DNA from: Mycolicibacterium neoaurum ATCC 25795
GTDB taxonomy: Bacteria; Actinomycetota; Actinomycetes; Mycobacteriales; Mycobacteriaceae
Direction of reading: 5' to 3'
Assembly: GCF_000691525.1 (NCBI RefSeq)
Contig: NZ_JMDW01000013.1
Span: 124,001-188,000 of the forward strand
Length of the DNA: 64,000 nt
The translations under genes and the position numbers were made by a program. Position 1 is the stretch's first letter. Each line of letters begins with the position of its first letter. This document shows positions 1 to 8,931 of the stretch, piece by piece. The notes below the pieces were generated by a model, which was given only the letters and a program-made list of their open reading frames with translations, had not been told where the DNA came from and made no database searches.

Positions 1-1
1 C

Positions 2-1477
2 GTCAGCTCGTCCCTGCCCAGCAGGGGTGTCTCCGACGCCGTCCTGCTGGTCGGTGTGGTCGCCGGCGACGACGGTCCCGCGGTGGCCGAGGACCAGACC
101 CACCTCGGGGCCGACGCGGTGGCCGCCATCGAGTCGGCGCTGGCGGCACTCGATGCCACAGGTGGCGAGGGCCAGCTGCACCGGCTCGTGATCGCGGAGC
201 TGCCGGTGGCCAGCGTGCTGACCGTCGGCCTCGGCGATGCACGCGAGGAATGGGCATCCGAGACCATCCGCCGCGCCGCCGGTGCGGCCGCCCGCTCGTT
301 GGACAAGGTCGGCACCGTGGTCGCCGCGCTGGCCGCGCTGGATCTGGGCGCCACCGTCGAGGGGTTGATACTCGGCGCATACCGGTTCACCGATTTCCGC
401 AGCCCCAAGACCGCACCCAAGGGCCCCGGCCTGAAGAAGATCATCGCGCTGACGGCCGATACCAAGTCCGCCACCAAGGCGACGGTGCAGCGCGCGGTCG
501 ACATCGCCACCTCGGTGGCCACCGCTCGCGATTTCGTCAACACCCCGCCCAGCCACCTCTACCCCGACGAATTCGCCAAGCAGGCAAAGGCTTTGGGTGA
601 GGCCGCCGGCTTGTCCGTCGAGGTGCTCGACGACAAGGCGCTGACCAAGGGCGGTTACGGCGGCATCATCGGCGTCGGCAAGGGATCCTCGCGGCCACCG
701 CGGCTGGTGCGCCTCGCCCACTCCGGCGGCGGCCGGCGCGCCAAGAAGGTCGCGCTGGTCGGCAAGGGCATCACCTTCGACACCGGCGGCATCTCGATCA
801 AGCCGGCGGCCAACATGCACCACATGACCTCCGATATGGGCGGAGCGGCGGCCGTGGTCGCCACCGTCGTGCTGGCCGCCAAGCAGAAGCTGCCCATCGA
901 TGTCATCGCCTACGTCCCGATGGCCGAGAACATGCCCTCGGCGACCGCGCAGCGCCCCGGCGATGTGCTGACCCAGTACGGCGGGACCACCGTCGAGGTG
1001 CTCAACACCGATGCCGAGGGGCGCCTGGTGCTCGCCGACGCGATCGTGCGGGCCTGTGAGGACGACCCCGACTACCTGATCGAGACGTCCACTTTGACCG
1101 GCGCCCAGACGGTCGCGCTGGGGGCGCGCACCCCGGGCGTGATGGGCAGTGACGATTTCCGCGACCGGGTCGCCGAGCTGTCGCAGGCCGTCGGCGAGAA
1201 CGGCTGGGCCATGCCGTTGCCCGAGGAGCTCAAGGACGACCTCAAGTCCCAGGTGGCAGATCTGGCCAATGTCAGCTCATCCCGCTATGCCGGGATGCTG
1301 GTGGCCGGGGTGTACCTGCGGGAGTTCGTCGCCGAGGGCGTCGAGTGGGCGCACATCGACATCGCCGCACCGGCCTACAACACCGGCGGGCCGTGGGGTT
1401 ACACGCCCAAGGGTGGTACCGGCGTTCCGACCCGGACCATGTTCGCGGTCCTGGAGGACATCGCCGCCAACGGGTGA
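2..1477 (+). CDS. pepB: Leucyl aminopeptidase (M17), 5' end outside window
   Basis: Cytosolic metallo-aminopeptidase that removes N-terminal residues from peptides. The reading frame is open from the first bases of the window, so the N-terminus is missing and the start is not visible. The C-terminal catalytic domain is complete: the lysine/aspartate metal-binding stretch VGKGITFDTGG is followed by the M17 signature NTDAEGRLVLADA, which carries the metal-binding Asp and Glu and the catalytic Arg. It matches Rv2213 in M. tuberculosis and, as there, is convergent with ephD, with only 12 bases between the two stop codons. Confidence 0.93.
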   Translation, partial: VSSSLPSRGVSDAVLLVGVVAGDDGPAVAEDQTHLGADAVAAIESALAALDATGGEGQLHRLVIAELPVASVLTVGLGDAREEWASETIRRAAGAAARSLDKVGTVVAALAALDLGATVEGLILGAYRFTDFRSPKTAPKGPGLKKIIALTADTKSATKATVQRAVDIATSVATARDFVNTPPSHLYPDEFAKQAKALGEAAGLSVEVLDDKALTKGGYGGIIGVGKGSSRPPRLVRLAHSGGGRRAKKVALVGKGITFDTGGISIKPAANMHHMTSDMGGAAAVVATVVLAAKQKLPIDVIAYVPMAENMPSATAQRPGDVLTQYGGTTVEVLNTDAEGRLVLADAIVRACEDDPDYLIETSTLTGAQTVALGARTPGVMGSDDFRDRVAELSQAVGENGWAMPLPEELKDDLKSQVADLANVSSSRYAGMLVAGVYLREFVAEGVEWAHIDIAAPAYNTGGPWGYTPKGGTGVPTRTMFAVLEDIAANG

Positions 1478-1489
1478 GCCCGGCGCGGC

Positions 1490-3256
1490 TCAGCCGAGCT
1501 TGACGCGCGCGGTGCTGCGCATCACCTGCGGTAGCGCATGTGCCGCCCCGTAGACCAGATACGCCTCGGGGGTCACCGGCCGCACCGGGGTGTTGTTCTG
1601 CACCGCCGCGACGATCGCCTTGGCGACCTTGTCCGGTCCGTAGCGACGCAGCTTGAATCCCTTGACGATCTGGGCCCGCATCGCCTCCACCGCGGAATCA
1701 CCGGCCGATGGCATGTCGAACTGTGTGGTGCTCACGATATTGGTGTCGATCACGCCGGGGCACACCGTTGTCAGGCCGATGCCCGCCGAATCCAGTTCTG
1801 CGCGCAGGCAGTCGGAGAACATGAACACCGCGGCCTTGCTGGTGGCATAGGCGTTCATCGACTGAGTCGGGGCATACGCGGCCATCGAGGCGACGTTGAC
1901 CACGTGACCACCCAGGCCACGGTCGACCATCCGCGCGGCAAAGGCCCGGCAGCAGTTGACCACTCCGCCGAAGTTGATGTCCATGACGCGGTCAAAGTTC
2001 GCGGCGGGGGTGTCCAGGAAGAACCCGGCATGCCCCACCCCGGCGTTGTTGACCACGATGTCGGGTACTCCGTGGATGTCACACACCTGTTCGGCGAAGC
2101 GTTCCACGGCATCGGCGTCGGCGACGTCCAACCGGTAGGCGTGCGCGGTGCCGCCCGCGGCGCCGATCTGCGCGGCGGTCTCGGCCGCGGCGTCCTCATC
2201 GATATCGCTGACGACGACCTCGGCGCCGCGTTCGGCGAAGGCCAGCGCAGTGGCGCGCCCGATACCGCTGCCTGCTCCGGTGATGGACACCAGCTGGTCA
2301 CCGAACGGTGGCCGGGACACACCGACCCTGGCCCTGGCCAGGGTGCGCGCCGCCGGGGCGCCCTGGAGATGGTCGACGAACTCACCGACGGCGGCGGCCA
2401 GCTGGGCCGGGTGCGACATCGGTGCCCAGTGCCCGGCGTGCAGATCGCGGCGCCACAACTGCGGCACCCATCTCGCGATGTCGTCGTAGACGTAGGGACG
2501 CACATAGGGGTCGCGCCGGTTGACGATCAACTGCACCGGCACATTCACCGCGTGCTCGGCGCGTGGTTGGCCCAACGTACGGAAATAGTTGGCCCGGTAC
2601 ACCTTCATGCTGCGGGCAGCGTCGGCGGCCAGCGCCGGCGAGTGGTGGATGTTCTGCGGGTCGACGCCGTCACGCCGCAGCCGGCGATCCATGGCACCGC
2701 GGGAGAACGCCCACCGCACGGCGGCCGGGGCCAGCACCGGCACCGAGAACGCGCCCATATAGGACAACCTGGCCAGCTGGGCGGCCCCGCGGGCGAATCG
2801 GCGCGGCAGGTAGGGCCTGCGCAGCCCGTCCTTGATGTAGCGGTTCAGATGCTGCGCGCTGGGTCCGGACACCGAGGTGAACGACGCCACCACCGACATC
2901 GCGTCGGGCCTGCCCAGGTACTCCCACACCCCGACCGAGCCCCAGTCGTGGGCCAGCACATGCACCGGGTGGTGCGGGCTGACCGCGGCGGCCACCGCGG
3001 CGAAATCATCGGCGAAGCGGGCCATGGTGTAGGCAGCGGTGCCGCTGGGCACATCGGAATTGCCGACGCCGCGATTGTCATAGCGCACGACCCGGAAACG
3101 TCCGGTCAGCAGCGGCATCACACCGTCCCACAGCACGTGCGAGTCCGGCCAACCGTGCACCAGCACCACCGCGGGCGCGTCCGGGTCGCCTTCCTCCCAG
3201 ACGGCGATCCGGGTCCCGTCAGCGCTGGTGACGAACCGTTCGGCGACTGCTGACAT
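1490..3256 (-). CDS. ephD: EphD: alpha/beta-hydrolase (epoxide hydrolase) fused to short-chain dehydrogenase
   Basis: A 588-residue two-domain protein. Residues 1-300 are an alpha/beta-hydrolase of the epoxide hydrolase type: HGWPDSH near 34-40, nucleophile Asp104 in HDWGS, and His276 in AGHW. Residues 320-588 are an SDR with the nucleotide loop TGAGSGIG at 326-333, NNAG near 403-406, Ser457 and a Tyr470-x3-Lys474 pair, so both halves keep their catalytic residues. The fusion is typical of mycobacterial EphD (Rv2214c), which has been linked to epoxy-mycolic acid metabolism. The ATG is preceded by GAGGGG. The small gene upstream ends two bases before it, so the two are probably cotranscribed. 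Confidence 0.92.
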   Translation of the reverse strand: MSAVAERFVTSADGTRIAVWEEGDPDAPAVVLVHGWPDSHVLWDGVMPLLTGRFRVVRYDNRGVGNSDVPSGTAAYTMARFADDFAAVAAAVSPHHPVHVLAHDWGSVGVWEYLGRPDAMSVVASFTSVSGPSAQHLNRYIKDGLRRPYLPRRFARGAAQLARLSYMGAFSVPVLAPAAVRWAFSRGAMDRRLRRDGVDPQNIHHSPALAADAARSMKVYRANYFRTLGQPRAEHAVNVPVQLIVNRRDPYVRPYVYDDIARWVPQLWRRDLHAGHWAPMSHPAQLAAAVGEFVDHLQGAPAARTLARARVGVSRPPFGDQLVSITGAGSGIGRATALAFAERGAEVVVSDIDEDAAAETAAQIGAAGGTAHAYRLDVADADAVERFAEQVCDIHGVPDIVVNNAGVGHAGFFLDTPAANFDRVMDINFGGVVNCCRAFAARMVDRGLGGHVVNVASMAAYAPTQSMNAYATSKAAVFMFSDCLRAELDSAGIGLTTVCPGVIDTNIVSTTQFDMPSAGDSAVEAMRAQIVKGFKLRRYGPDKVAKAIVAAVQNNTPVRPVTPEAYLVYGAAHALPQVMRSTARVKLG

Positions 3257-3258
3257 GG

Positions 3259-3615
3259 CTACCCCTCTAGTTCACGGCGGCGTTCCCGGTCACGTTCGAT
3301 CCGGCGTCGGGCATCGTAGTCGCGCATCCGCTGCGGATAGCCGACCTTCTGGACGTCGTACACCGGGATGTCGAGTTGCCTGCTCAGCCGTTTGGCTCCT
3401 GCTTCCCCACCGGTGCGCCTGCGGGTCCATTCACCATCGACGGCCACCAGCACCACGGTGACCTCGGTGACCGTGGTCTGAGGTTCGACGAATGCCTCGA
3501 CCCCGGTGTGTGTCGCGACCCAGTGGCGCAGATAGTCCAGGTCGGCCGATGCCTGTTTACGGGCAAGGCCCCGCGCGCCACCGCGCGGCCGCCGCCACTT
3601 GTCCAACAGTCCCAA
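3259..3615 (-). CDS. Conserved hypothetical protein, about 118 aa, upstream of ephD
   Basis: I do not recognise a characterised family. The protein has a basic N-terminus (DKWRRPRGGARGLARKQ), an alpha/beta middle with a VTVVLVAVDGEWTRRR strand-turn, and a highly charged C-terminal helix rich in Arg and Glu. I chose TTG at 3615 because GGAGAGGAG lies 9 bases upstream; the frame is open further upstream, but that part overlaps the dlaT promoter region and looks non-coding. The stop is two bases from the ephD start, which implies one transcript. It is divergent from dlaT. The start is uncertain. Confidence 0.6.
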   Translation of the reverse strand: MGLLDKWRRPRGGARGLARKQASADLDYLRHWVATHTGVEAFVEPQTTVTEVTVVLVAVDGEWTRRRTGGEAGAKRLSRQLDIPVYDVQKVGYPQRMRDYDARRRIERDRERRRELEG

Positions 3616-3759
3616 CTGCGGATTCTCCTCTCCGACCCTTGATTCGATGGTGCCAGAGCATCGAGTCGGCGGTCCGCGACGACCGCGACCGGCGGACATG
3701 ACAGGATGGAAGGGCACCGCATTCGACACGTGACGATGACTTTCGAGGAGTCAAAACCC

Positions 3760-5529
3760 ATGGCAATCTCAGTCCAGATGCCCGCACTCGGTGAGAGCGT
3801 CACAGAGGGGACCGTCACACGATGGCTCAAGCAAGAGGGTGACACCGTCGCCGTCGACGAGCCACTGCTCGAGGTATCCACCGACAAGGTCGACACCGAG
3901 ATCCCGTCACCGGCCGCCGGCGTGCTCACCAAGATCATCGCGGCCGAAGACGATGTCGTGGAGGTCGGTGGCGACCTCGCGCTGATCGGCGAGGAGGGCG
4001 AGTCCGCCCCGACCGGTGACTCGACCCCCGCCGAGGAAGCCGAGCCCGAGCCTGAGCCCGCCGCCGAAGAGTCCGAGCCCGAAGAGTCCGAGCCCGAAGA
4101 GTCCAAGCCCGAAGAGTCCAAGCCCGCCAAGCCGGCCGCATCCGGCGGTGGTGACGCCACGTCGGTGAAGATGCCGGAGCTGGGCGAGTCGGTCACCGAA
4201 GGCACCGTCACCCGCTGGCTGAAGAAGGTCGGCGACGAGGTCGCCGTCGATGAGGCGCTCGTCGAGGTGTCCACCGACAAGGTCGACACCGAGATCCCGT
4301 CGCCGGTCGCGGGCACGCTGCTGTCGATCAGCGCCGAAGAGGACGATGTGGTCGCCGTGGGCGGCGAGTTGGCCAAGATCGGTGACGCCGGTGCCGAGGG
4401 TGCCGCCGAACCCGAGCCGGAGCCCGAACCAGAGCCCGAACCAGAGCCCAAGGAAGAGCCCAAGCAGGAAGCCAAGCCCGAGCCGAAGCCGGAGCCCAAG
4501 CAAGAGGCCAAGCCCGAACCCAAGCTCGAGCCCAAGCCGGCGCCCAAGGCCGAGCCCGCCCCGGCGGCCGCGGGCAGCGAGTCCGACGCCAACCCGTATG
4601 TCACACCGCTGGTGCGTAAGCTCGCCGCCGAGAACGACGTCGACCTGTCGTCGGTGAAGGGCACCGGCGTGGGCGGGCGCATTCGCAAGCAGGATGTGCT
4701 CGCCGCGGCGGAGGCGGCAAAGGCACCGCAGGCCCCCGCCGCCTCGACCGCCGGTCCGGCGGCCGGCCAGAAGAAGGAGGCCGCCCCGGCCCCGGCCCTG
4801 GCACATCTGCGTGGCAGCACGCAGAAGGCGAACCGCATCCGGCAGATCACCGCGAAGAAGACCCGCGAATCCCTGCAGACCACCGCGCAGCTGACCCAGG
4901 TGCACGAGGTCGACCTGACCAAGATCGTCGCGCTGCGCGCCAAGGCCAAGAAGAGCTTCTCCGAGCGTGAGGGCGTCAACCTGACGTTCTTGCCGTTCTT
5001 CGCGGTCGCCGTCGTCGACGCCCTCAAGGCGCACCCGAACATCAACGCCAGCTACAACGAGGACACCAAGGAGATCACCTACTACGACGCCGAGCATCTC
5101 GGCTTCGCGGTGGACACCGAGCAGGGTCTGCTCTCCCCCGTCGTCCACAACGCCGGTGATCTCTCCCTCGGCGGCCTGGCCAGGGCCATCGCCGATATCG
5201 CCGCGCGTGCCCGGTCGGGCAACCTGAAGCCCGACGAGCTGTCCGGCGGCACCTTCACCATCACCAACATCGGCAGCCAGGGCGCGCTGTTCGACACCCC
5301 AATCCTGGTCCCGCCGCAGGCGGCGATGCTGGGCACCGGTGCGATCGTCAAGCGCCCGCGCGTCATCTCCGACGAGTTCGGCAACGAGTCGATCGGTGTG
5401 CGGTCGGTGGCCTACCTGCCGCTCACCTACGATCACCGCCTCATCGACGGTGCCGATGCCGGCCGCTTCCTGACCACGGTCAAGCGCCGGCTCGAAGAAG
5501 GCGCGTTCGAGGCCGATCTGGGGTTGTAA
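3760..5529 (+). CDS. dlaT: Dihydrolipoamide acyltransferase (E2) of pyruvate dehydrogenase and peroxynitrite reductase
   Basis: E2 core enzyme that transfers the acetyl group from lipoyl-lysine to CoA. In mycobacteria the same protein also serves with AhpD/AhpC in antioxidant defence. The 589-residue protein has two lipoyl domains with modified lysines at 43 and 174 (both in STDKVDTEIPS), separated by acidic EESEPEES repeats. A long Pro-Glu-Lys linker (about 216-270) leads to a peripheral-subunit-binding domain (about 279-315) and the catalytic domain (about 350-589), with His559 and Asp563 in DHRLIDG. ATG at 3760 follows GAGGAG at 3746-3750. The lipoate genes lipB and lipA lie just downstream, and E1 (aceE) lies at 46.5 kb. 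Confidence 0.95.
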   Translation: MAISVQMPALGESVTEGTVTRWLKQEGDTVAVDEPLLEVSTDKVDTEIPSPAAGVLTKIIAAEDDVVEVGGDLALIGEEGESAPTGDSTPAEEAEPEPEPAAEESEPEESEPEESKPEESKPAKPAASGGGDATSVKMPELGESVTEGTVTRWLKKVGDEVAVDEALVEVSTDKVDTEIPSPVAGTLLSISAEEDDVVAVGGELAKIGDAGAEGAAEPEPEPEPEPEPEPKEEPKQEAKPEPKPEPKQEAKPEPKLEPKPAPKAEPAPAAAGSESDANPYVTPLVRKLAAENDVDLSSVKGTGVGGRIRKQDVLAAAEAAKAPQAPAASTAGPAAGQKKEAAPAPALAHLRGSTQKANRIRQITAKKTRESLQTTAQLTQVHEVDLTKIVALRAKAKKSFSEREGVNLTFLPFFAVAVVDALKAHPNINASYNEDTKEITYYDAEHLGFAVDTEQGLLSPVVHNAGDLSLGGLARAIADIAARARSGNLKPDELSGGTFTITNIGSQGALFDTPILVPPQAAMLGTGAIVKRPRVISDEFGNESIGVRSVAYLPLTYDHRLIDGADAGRFLTTVKRRLEEGAFEADLGL

Positions 5530-5532
5530 CCG

Positions 5533-6444
5533 ATGGCCGGGCAGGTCATCGCTGTCGCGGGGTCGTCGGGGCTGATCGGTTCAGCCCTGACGACCGCGCT
5601 GCGCACCGCCGACCATCGGGTGCTGCGTCTGGTGCGCACTTCGCCGTCGGGTCCCGACGAGGTGTTCTGGGACCCGGCCACCGGACAGCTCGACATCGAC
5701 GCACTGGTCGGCGTCGACGCGGTGGTCAACCTGTGTGGCGTCGGTGTCGGCGACAAACGCTGGTCCGGCTCGTTCAAGCAGAGTCTGCGGGACAGCCGGA
5801 TAGGGCCGACCGAGGTGCTCGCCGAGGCTGTGGCCGATGCGGGCATCCCGTTGCTGGTCAACGCCAGCGCGGTCGGCTACTACGGGGACACCCGAGGCCG
5901 GGTGGTCGACGAGACCGCCCCGTGCGGCGCGGGATTCCTGGCCCAGCTCTGCGCGGACTGGGAGGCCGCTACCGCGGCCGCCGGGGACGCCGGCGCCAGG
6001 GTCGTGCTGCTGCGGACGGGGCTGGTGCTCTCCCCGTCCGGCGGGATGCTCAACCGCCTGCGTCCCATCTTCGGTCTCGGCCTCGGCGCCCGGCTGGGCA
6101 ATGGGCGGCAGTACTTCCCGTGGATAAGCCTGGAGGACGAGGTCCGCGCGATCCGGTTCGCCCTGACCGATGAGCAACTTGCCGGCCCGGTCAACCTCAC
6201 CGGCCCGGCACCGGTGACCAACGGCGAGTTCACCGCTGCGCTCGGCCGCGCCCTGAACCGCCCCACCCCGATGATCGTCCCCGGGTTCGCGTTGCGCGCA
6301 GCCCTCGGCGAATTCGCCGACGAGGGTCTGCTGGCCGGCCAGCGGGCCATCCCGGCGGCACTCGAGCGGGCCGGTTTCGTCTTCCACCACAACACCGTCG
6401 GCGCCGCGCTGAGCTATGTGACCGCCGGTGTCCCACCGGCGTAA
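5533..6444 (+). CDS. TIGR01777-type NAD(P)-binding epimerase/SDR protein (Rv2216-like)
   Basis: A 303-residue extended SDR-like protein. The Rossmann loop is GSSGLIGSAL near the N-terminus. Conserved family segments include VNLCGVGVGDKRW, SAVGYYGDTRG, FPWISLEDEVRAI and the C-terminal DUF1731-like part (VPGFALRAALGEFADEGLLAGQRAIPAAL). The substrate is unknown throughout the family. It starts 3 bases after the dlaT stop and ends just before lipB, so it sits inside the dlaT-lipB-lipA transcription unit, and this order is conserved in mycobacteria. A role linked to lipoate or 2-oxoacid dehydrogenase function is only inferred from position. Confidence 0.85.
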   Translation: MAGQVIAVAGSSGLIGSALTTALRTADHRVLRLVRTSPSGPDEVFWDPATGQLDIDALVGVDAVVNLCGVGVGDKRWSGSFKQSLRDSRIGPTEVLAEAVADAGIPLLVNASAVGYYGDTRGRVVDETAPCGAGFLAQLCADWEAATAAAGDAGARVVLLRTGLVLSPSGGMLNRLRPIFGLGLGARLGNGRQYFPWISLEDEVRAIRFALTDEQLAGPVNLTGPAPVTNGEFTAALGRALNRPTPMIVPGFALRAALGEFADEGLLAGQRAIPAALERAGFVFHHNTVGAALSYVTAGVPPA

Positions 6445-6454
6445 CGTCACTCGG

Positions 6455-7126
6455 GTGACCTCCATCCGCTCCTCCGCCGAACCGCTGCAGGTCCGCGTGC
6501 TGGGCAGCCTGGACTACGTGCAGGCCTGGCAGCTGCAACGGGAGATCGCCGACGCGCGGGTGGCCGGCGGCCCGGACACGCTGCTGCTGCTCGAACACCC
6601 GCCGGTCTACACCGCGGGCAAGCGCACCGAGGAACACGAGCGACCGGTGGATGGCACTCCCGTCGTCGATACCGACCGCGGCGGCAAGATCACCTGGCAC
6701 GGACCCGGACAGCTCGTCGGCTACCCGATCATCGGACTCGCCGAGCCGCTGGACGTGGTGAATTTCGTTCGGCGCCTTGAGGAAGCACTCATCACGGTGT
6801 GCGCCGACCTCGGCCTGCAGACGACCCGGGTCGACGGACGGTCGGGGGTCTGGGTGCCCGCGGGGCCTGCGGGTCCCGCGCGCAAGGTCGGCGCCATCGG
6901 CATCCGGGTGGCCCGCGGGGTCACCCTGCACGGGTTCGCACTCAACTGCGACTGTGACCTCGGCGCGTTCGGCGGGATCATCCCGTGCGGTATCGCCGAC
7001 GCCGGGGTCACATCGCTGACCGCCGAACTGGGTAGGCACGTACGAGTGAAAGATGTCACCGACGCGGTGGCAGAGGCCGTCTCGGGCGCTTTGGACGGAC
7101 ATATCCGCGTAGCATTGTCGTCGTGA
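6455..7126 (+). CDS. lipB: Octanoyl-[ACP]:protein N-octanoyltransferase LipB
   Basis: Transfers octanoate from acyl carrier protein to the lipoyl domains of E2 proteins such as DlaT, the first step of lipoate attachment. The 223-residue protein carries RGGKITWHGPGQLVGYPI (about 75-92), catalytic Lys144 in RKVGAIG and acyl-accepting Cys178 in IIPCGI. I chose GTG at 6455 because it lies just past the previous stop and gives the usual family length; an earlier GTG at 6428 would overlap the upstream gene. The stop overlaps the lipA GTG by GTGA. Confidence 0.95.
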   Translation: MTSIRSSAEPLQVRVLGSLDYVQAWQLQREIADARVAGGPDTLLLLEHPPVYTAGKRTEEHERPVDGTPVVDTDRGGKITWHGPGQLVGYPIIGLAEPLDVVNFVRRLEEALITVCADLGLQTTRVDGRSGVWVPAGPAGPARKVGAIGIRVARGVTLHGFALNCDCDLGAFGGIIPCGIADAGVTSLTAELGRHVRVKDVTDAVAEAVSGALDGHIRVALSS

Positions 7127-8061
7127 GTGTCGTACCCGAAGGCCGTAAGCTGTTGCGCCTCGAGGTGCGCAATGCCGAGACCCCTATCGAGCGCAAACCG
7201 CCGTGGATCAAGACCAAGCTGCGCACCGGCCCGGAGTACACCGAACTCAAGAGCCTGGTGAAGCGTGAGGGTCTGCACACCGTCTGCGAAGAGGCCGGCT
7301 GCCCCAACATCTACGAGTGCTGGGAGGACCGCGAGGCCACCTTCCTCATCGGCGGTGAACAGTGCACCCGGCGCTGCGATTTCTGCCAGATCGACACCGG
7401 CAAGCCCGCCGAGCTCGACCGCGACGAACCGCGCCGCGTCGCCGAGAGCGTCCAGGCCATGGGCCTTCGCTACTCGACGGTCACCGGGGTGGCCCGTGAC
7501 GATCTGCCCGACGGCGGCGCCTGGCTCTATGCCGAGACCGTCCGCCAGATCCACCAGCTCAACCCGAACACCGGTGTCGAGCTGCTCGCCCCGGATTTCA
7601 ATGCGATACCCGAACAGCTCGCCGAGGTGTTCGAGTCCCGCCCCGAGGTGTTCGCCCACAATGTCGAGACGGTGCCGCGCATCTTCAAGCGCATCCGTCC
7701 CGCCTTCCGGTACCAGCGCAGCCTCGACGTCATCACCGCGGCGCGCGATTTCGGGCTGGTGACCAAGAGCAACCTCATCCTCGGAATGGGCGAGACCCCC
7801 GAGGAGGTGCGCACCGCGCTGGTCGATCTGCACGAAGCGGGCTGCGACATCGTCACCATCACCCAGTACCTGCGCCCGTCGCCGCGTCATCATCCGGTCG
7901 AGCGCTGGGTGCGGCCCGAGGAATTCGTCGAGCATTCCGACTACGCCAAGAGCATCGGGTTCACCGGTGTGCTGGCCGGACCGCTGGTCCGGTCGTCCTA
8001 CCGGGCGGGCAAGTTGTACGCCGAGGCTGCGCGGGTCAGAGCAGCCGCCGGCGCATCGTAA
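7123..8061 (+). CDS. lipA: Lipoyl synthase LipA (radical SAM)
   Basis: Inserts two sulfur atoms into protein-bound octanoyl groups, completing lipoate on DlaT and related E2 and GcvH proteins. The 312-residue protein has the auxiliary cluster cysteines C55, C60 and C66 (CEEAGCPNIYEC) and the radical SAM cysteines C81, C85 and C88 (CTRRCDFC), plus the C-terminal family motif around LVRSSYRAG. GTG at 7123 overlaps the lipB stop by 4 bases, indicating translational coupling. Its TAA stop lies inside a TAAACT hexamer that looks like the -10 box of the next gene. Confidence 0.97.
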   Translation: MSVVPEGRKLLRLEVRNAETPIERKPPWIKTKLRTGPEYTELKSLVKREGLHTVCEEAGCPNIYECWEDREATFLIGGEQCTRRCDFCQIDTGKPAELDRDEPRRVAESVQAMGLRYSTVTGVARDDLPDGGAWLYAETVRQIHQLNPNTGVELLAPDFNAIPEQLAEVFESRPEVFAHNVETVPRIFKRIRPAFRYQRSLDVITAARDFGLVTKSNLILGMGETPEEVRTALVDLHEAGCDIVTITQYLRPSPRHHPVERWVRPEEFVEHSDYAKSIGFTGVLAGPLVRSSYRAGKLYAEAARVRAAAGAS

Positions 8062-8064
8062 ACT
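8059..8064 (+). promoter_or_regulatory. Candidate -10 box of a leaderless promoter, overlapping the lipA stop codon
   Basis: TAAACT includes the lipA stop TAA and ends 6 bases before the ATG at 8071. No Shine-Dalgarno sequence precedes that ATG. The pattern fits the mycobacterial leaderless start signal (TANNNT about 6-7 bases before the first codon). Confidence 0.5.
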
Positions 8065-8070
8065 TGTCGA

Positions 8071-8823
8071 ATGGCGAAATCGCGTAATCCCGCCCAGACC
8101 AAGGCTGCCAAGGCCGAGGCGAAGGCCGCCCGCAAGGCTGCGTCCAAGCAGCGCCGCAGTCAGCTGTGGCAGGCCTTCCAGATCCAGCGCAAAGAGGACA
8201 CCCGGCTGCTGCCGTACATGATCGGCGCGTTCGTGCTCATCGTGGGTATCTCGATCGCGCTCGGTGTGCTGGCCGGCGGTTTCACCTTGTACATGATGAT
8301 CCCGCTGGGCATCATCCTCGGTGCGCTGGTCGCCTTCATCATCTTCGGCCGTCGCGCCCAGAAATCGGTCTACCGCAAGGCCGAAGGGCAGACCGGTGCG
8401 GCCGCCTGGGCACTGGACAACCTGCGCGGCCGCTGGCGTGTCACCCCCGGGGTCGCGGCCACCGGGCACTTCGACGCCGTGCACCGGGTGATCGGTCGCC
8501 CGGGCGTCATCCTGGTCGGCGAGGGTTCGGCCAGCCGGGTGAAACCGCTTCTGGCGCAAGAGAAGAAGAAGACCGCACGGCTGGTCGGCGATGTGCCGAT
8601 CTACGACATCGTGGTGGGCAACGGCGAGGGTGAGGTGCCGCTGGCCAAGCTGGAGCGCCATCTGGGCAAGTTGCCTGCCAACATCACGACCAAGCAGATG
8701 GATTCGCTGGAATCGAAGCTGGTGGCGCTGGGCTCCAAGATCGGCCCGGCCGCCATGCCCAAGGGCCCGCTGCCCAACCAGGCCAAGATGCGCGGCGTCG
8801 GGCGCACCGTCCGCCGCAAGTAG
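8071..8823 (+). CDS. DUF4191 membrane protein (Rv2219-like)
   Basis: A 250-residue integral membrane protein of unknown function that is conserved next to lipA in mycobacteria. A basic Ala/Lys-rich N-terminus (about 1-35) is followed by two adjacent transmembrane helices (about 50-72 and 76-92, the second containing MMIPLGIILGALVAFIIFG), then a soluble C-terminal domain of about 150 residues. The C-terminus ends in basic residues. No catalytic motif is apparent. It probably has its own leaderless promoter (TAAACT six bases upstream) besides read-through from lipA. Confidence 0.85.
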   Translation: MAKSRNPAQTKAAKAEAKAARKAASKQRRSQLWQAFQIQRKEDTRLLPYMIGAFVLIVGISIALGVLAGGFTLYMMIPLGIILGALVAFIIFGRRAQKSVYRKAEGQTGAAAWALDNLRGRWRVTPGVAATGHFDAVHRVIGRPGVILVGEGSASRVKPLLAQEKKKTARLVGDVPIYDIVVGNGEGEVPLAKLERHLGKLPANITTKQMDSLESKLVALGSKIGPAAMPKGPLPNQAKMRGVGRTVRRK

Positions 8824-8895
8824 GGCGTCCACGGCGCGGCGGCAATTTTCGGCGAGTCGCCGTCACCGGCCCACCCCTGTTGTTTAGATACACCC

Positions 8896-8931
8896 ATGAC
8901 AGCCGGGCGGGTGCATGTGCACCGCATGTGA
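8896..8931 (+). CDS. Candidate 11-residue leader ORF (MTAGRVHVHRM) overlapping the amidohydrolase start
   Basis: ATG at 8896 opens an 11-codon ORF that ends with TGA at 8929-8931, past the amidohydrolase ATG at 8915 in another frame. TAGATA ends 5 bases before this ATG, so transcription could begin at or near its first codon. No ribosome-binding site is seen for the downstream ATG. Translation of the leader and termination over the downstream start could couple or regulate expression. The evidence is positional only; there is no known homologue. Confidence 0.3.
   Translation: MTAGRVHVHRM

Noticed and set aside
4036..4560. Short repeated GAGCCC/GAAGAGTCC units that could pass for a DNA repeat array
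   Set aside because: They are in frame inside dlaT and encode the flexible linkers between lipoyl and catalytic domains. No CRISPR-like spacers are present.
3384..5436. Ser- and Gly/Leu-rich repeats in minus-strand frames opposite dlaT
   Set aside because: They mirror the Glu-Pro-Lys linker codons of DlaT, so the repeats come from the sense protein.
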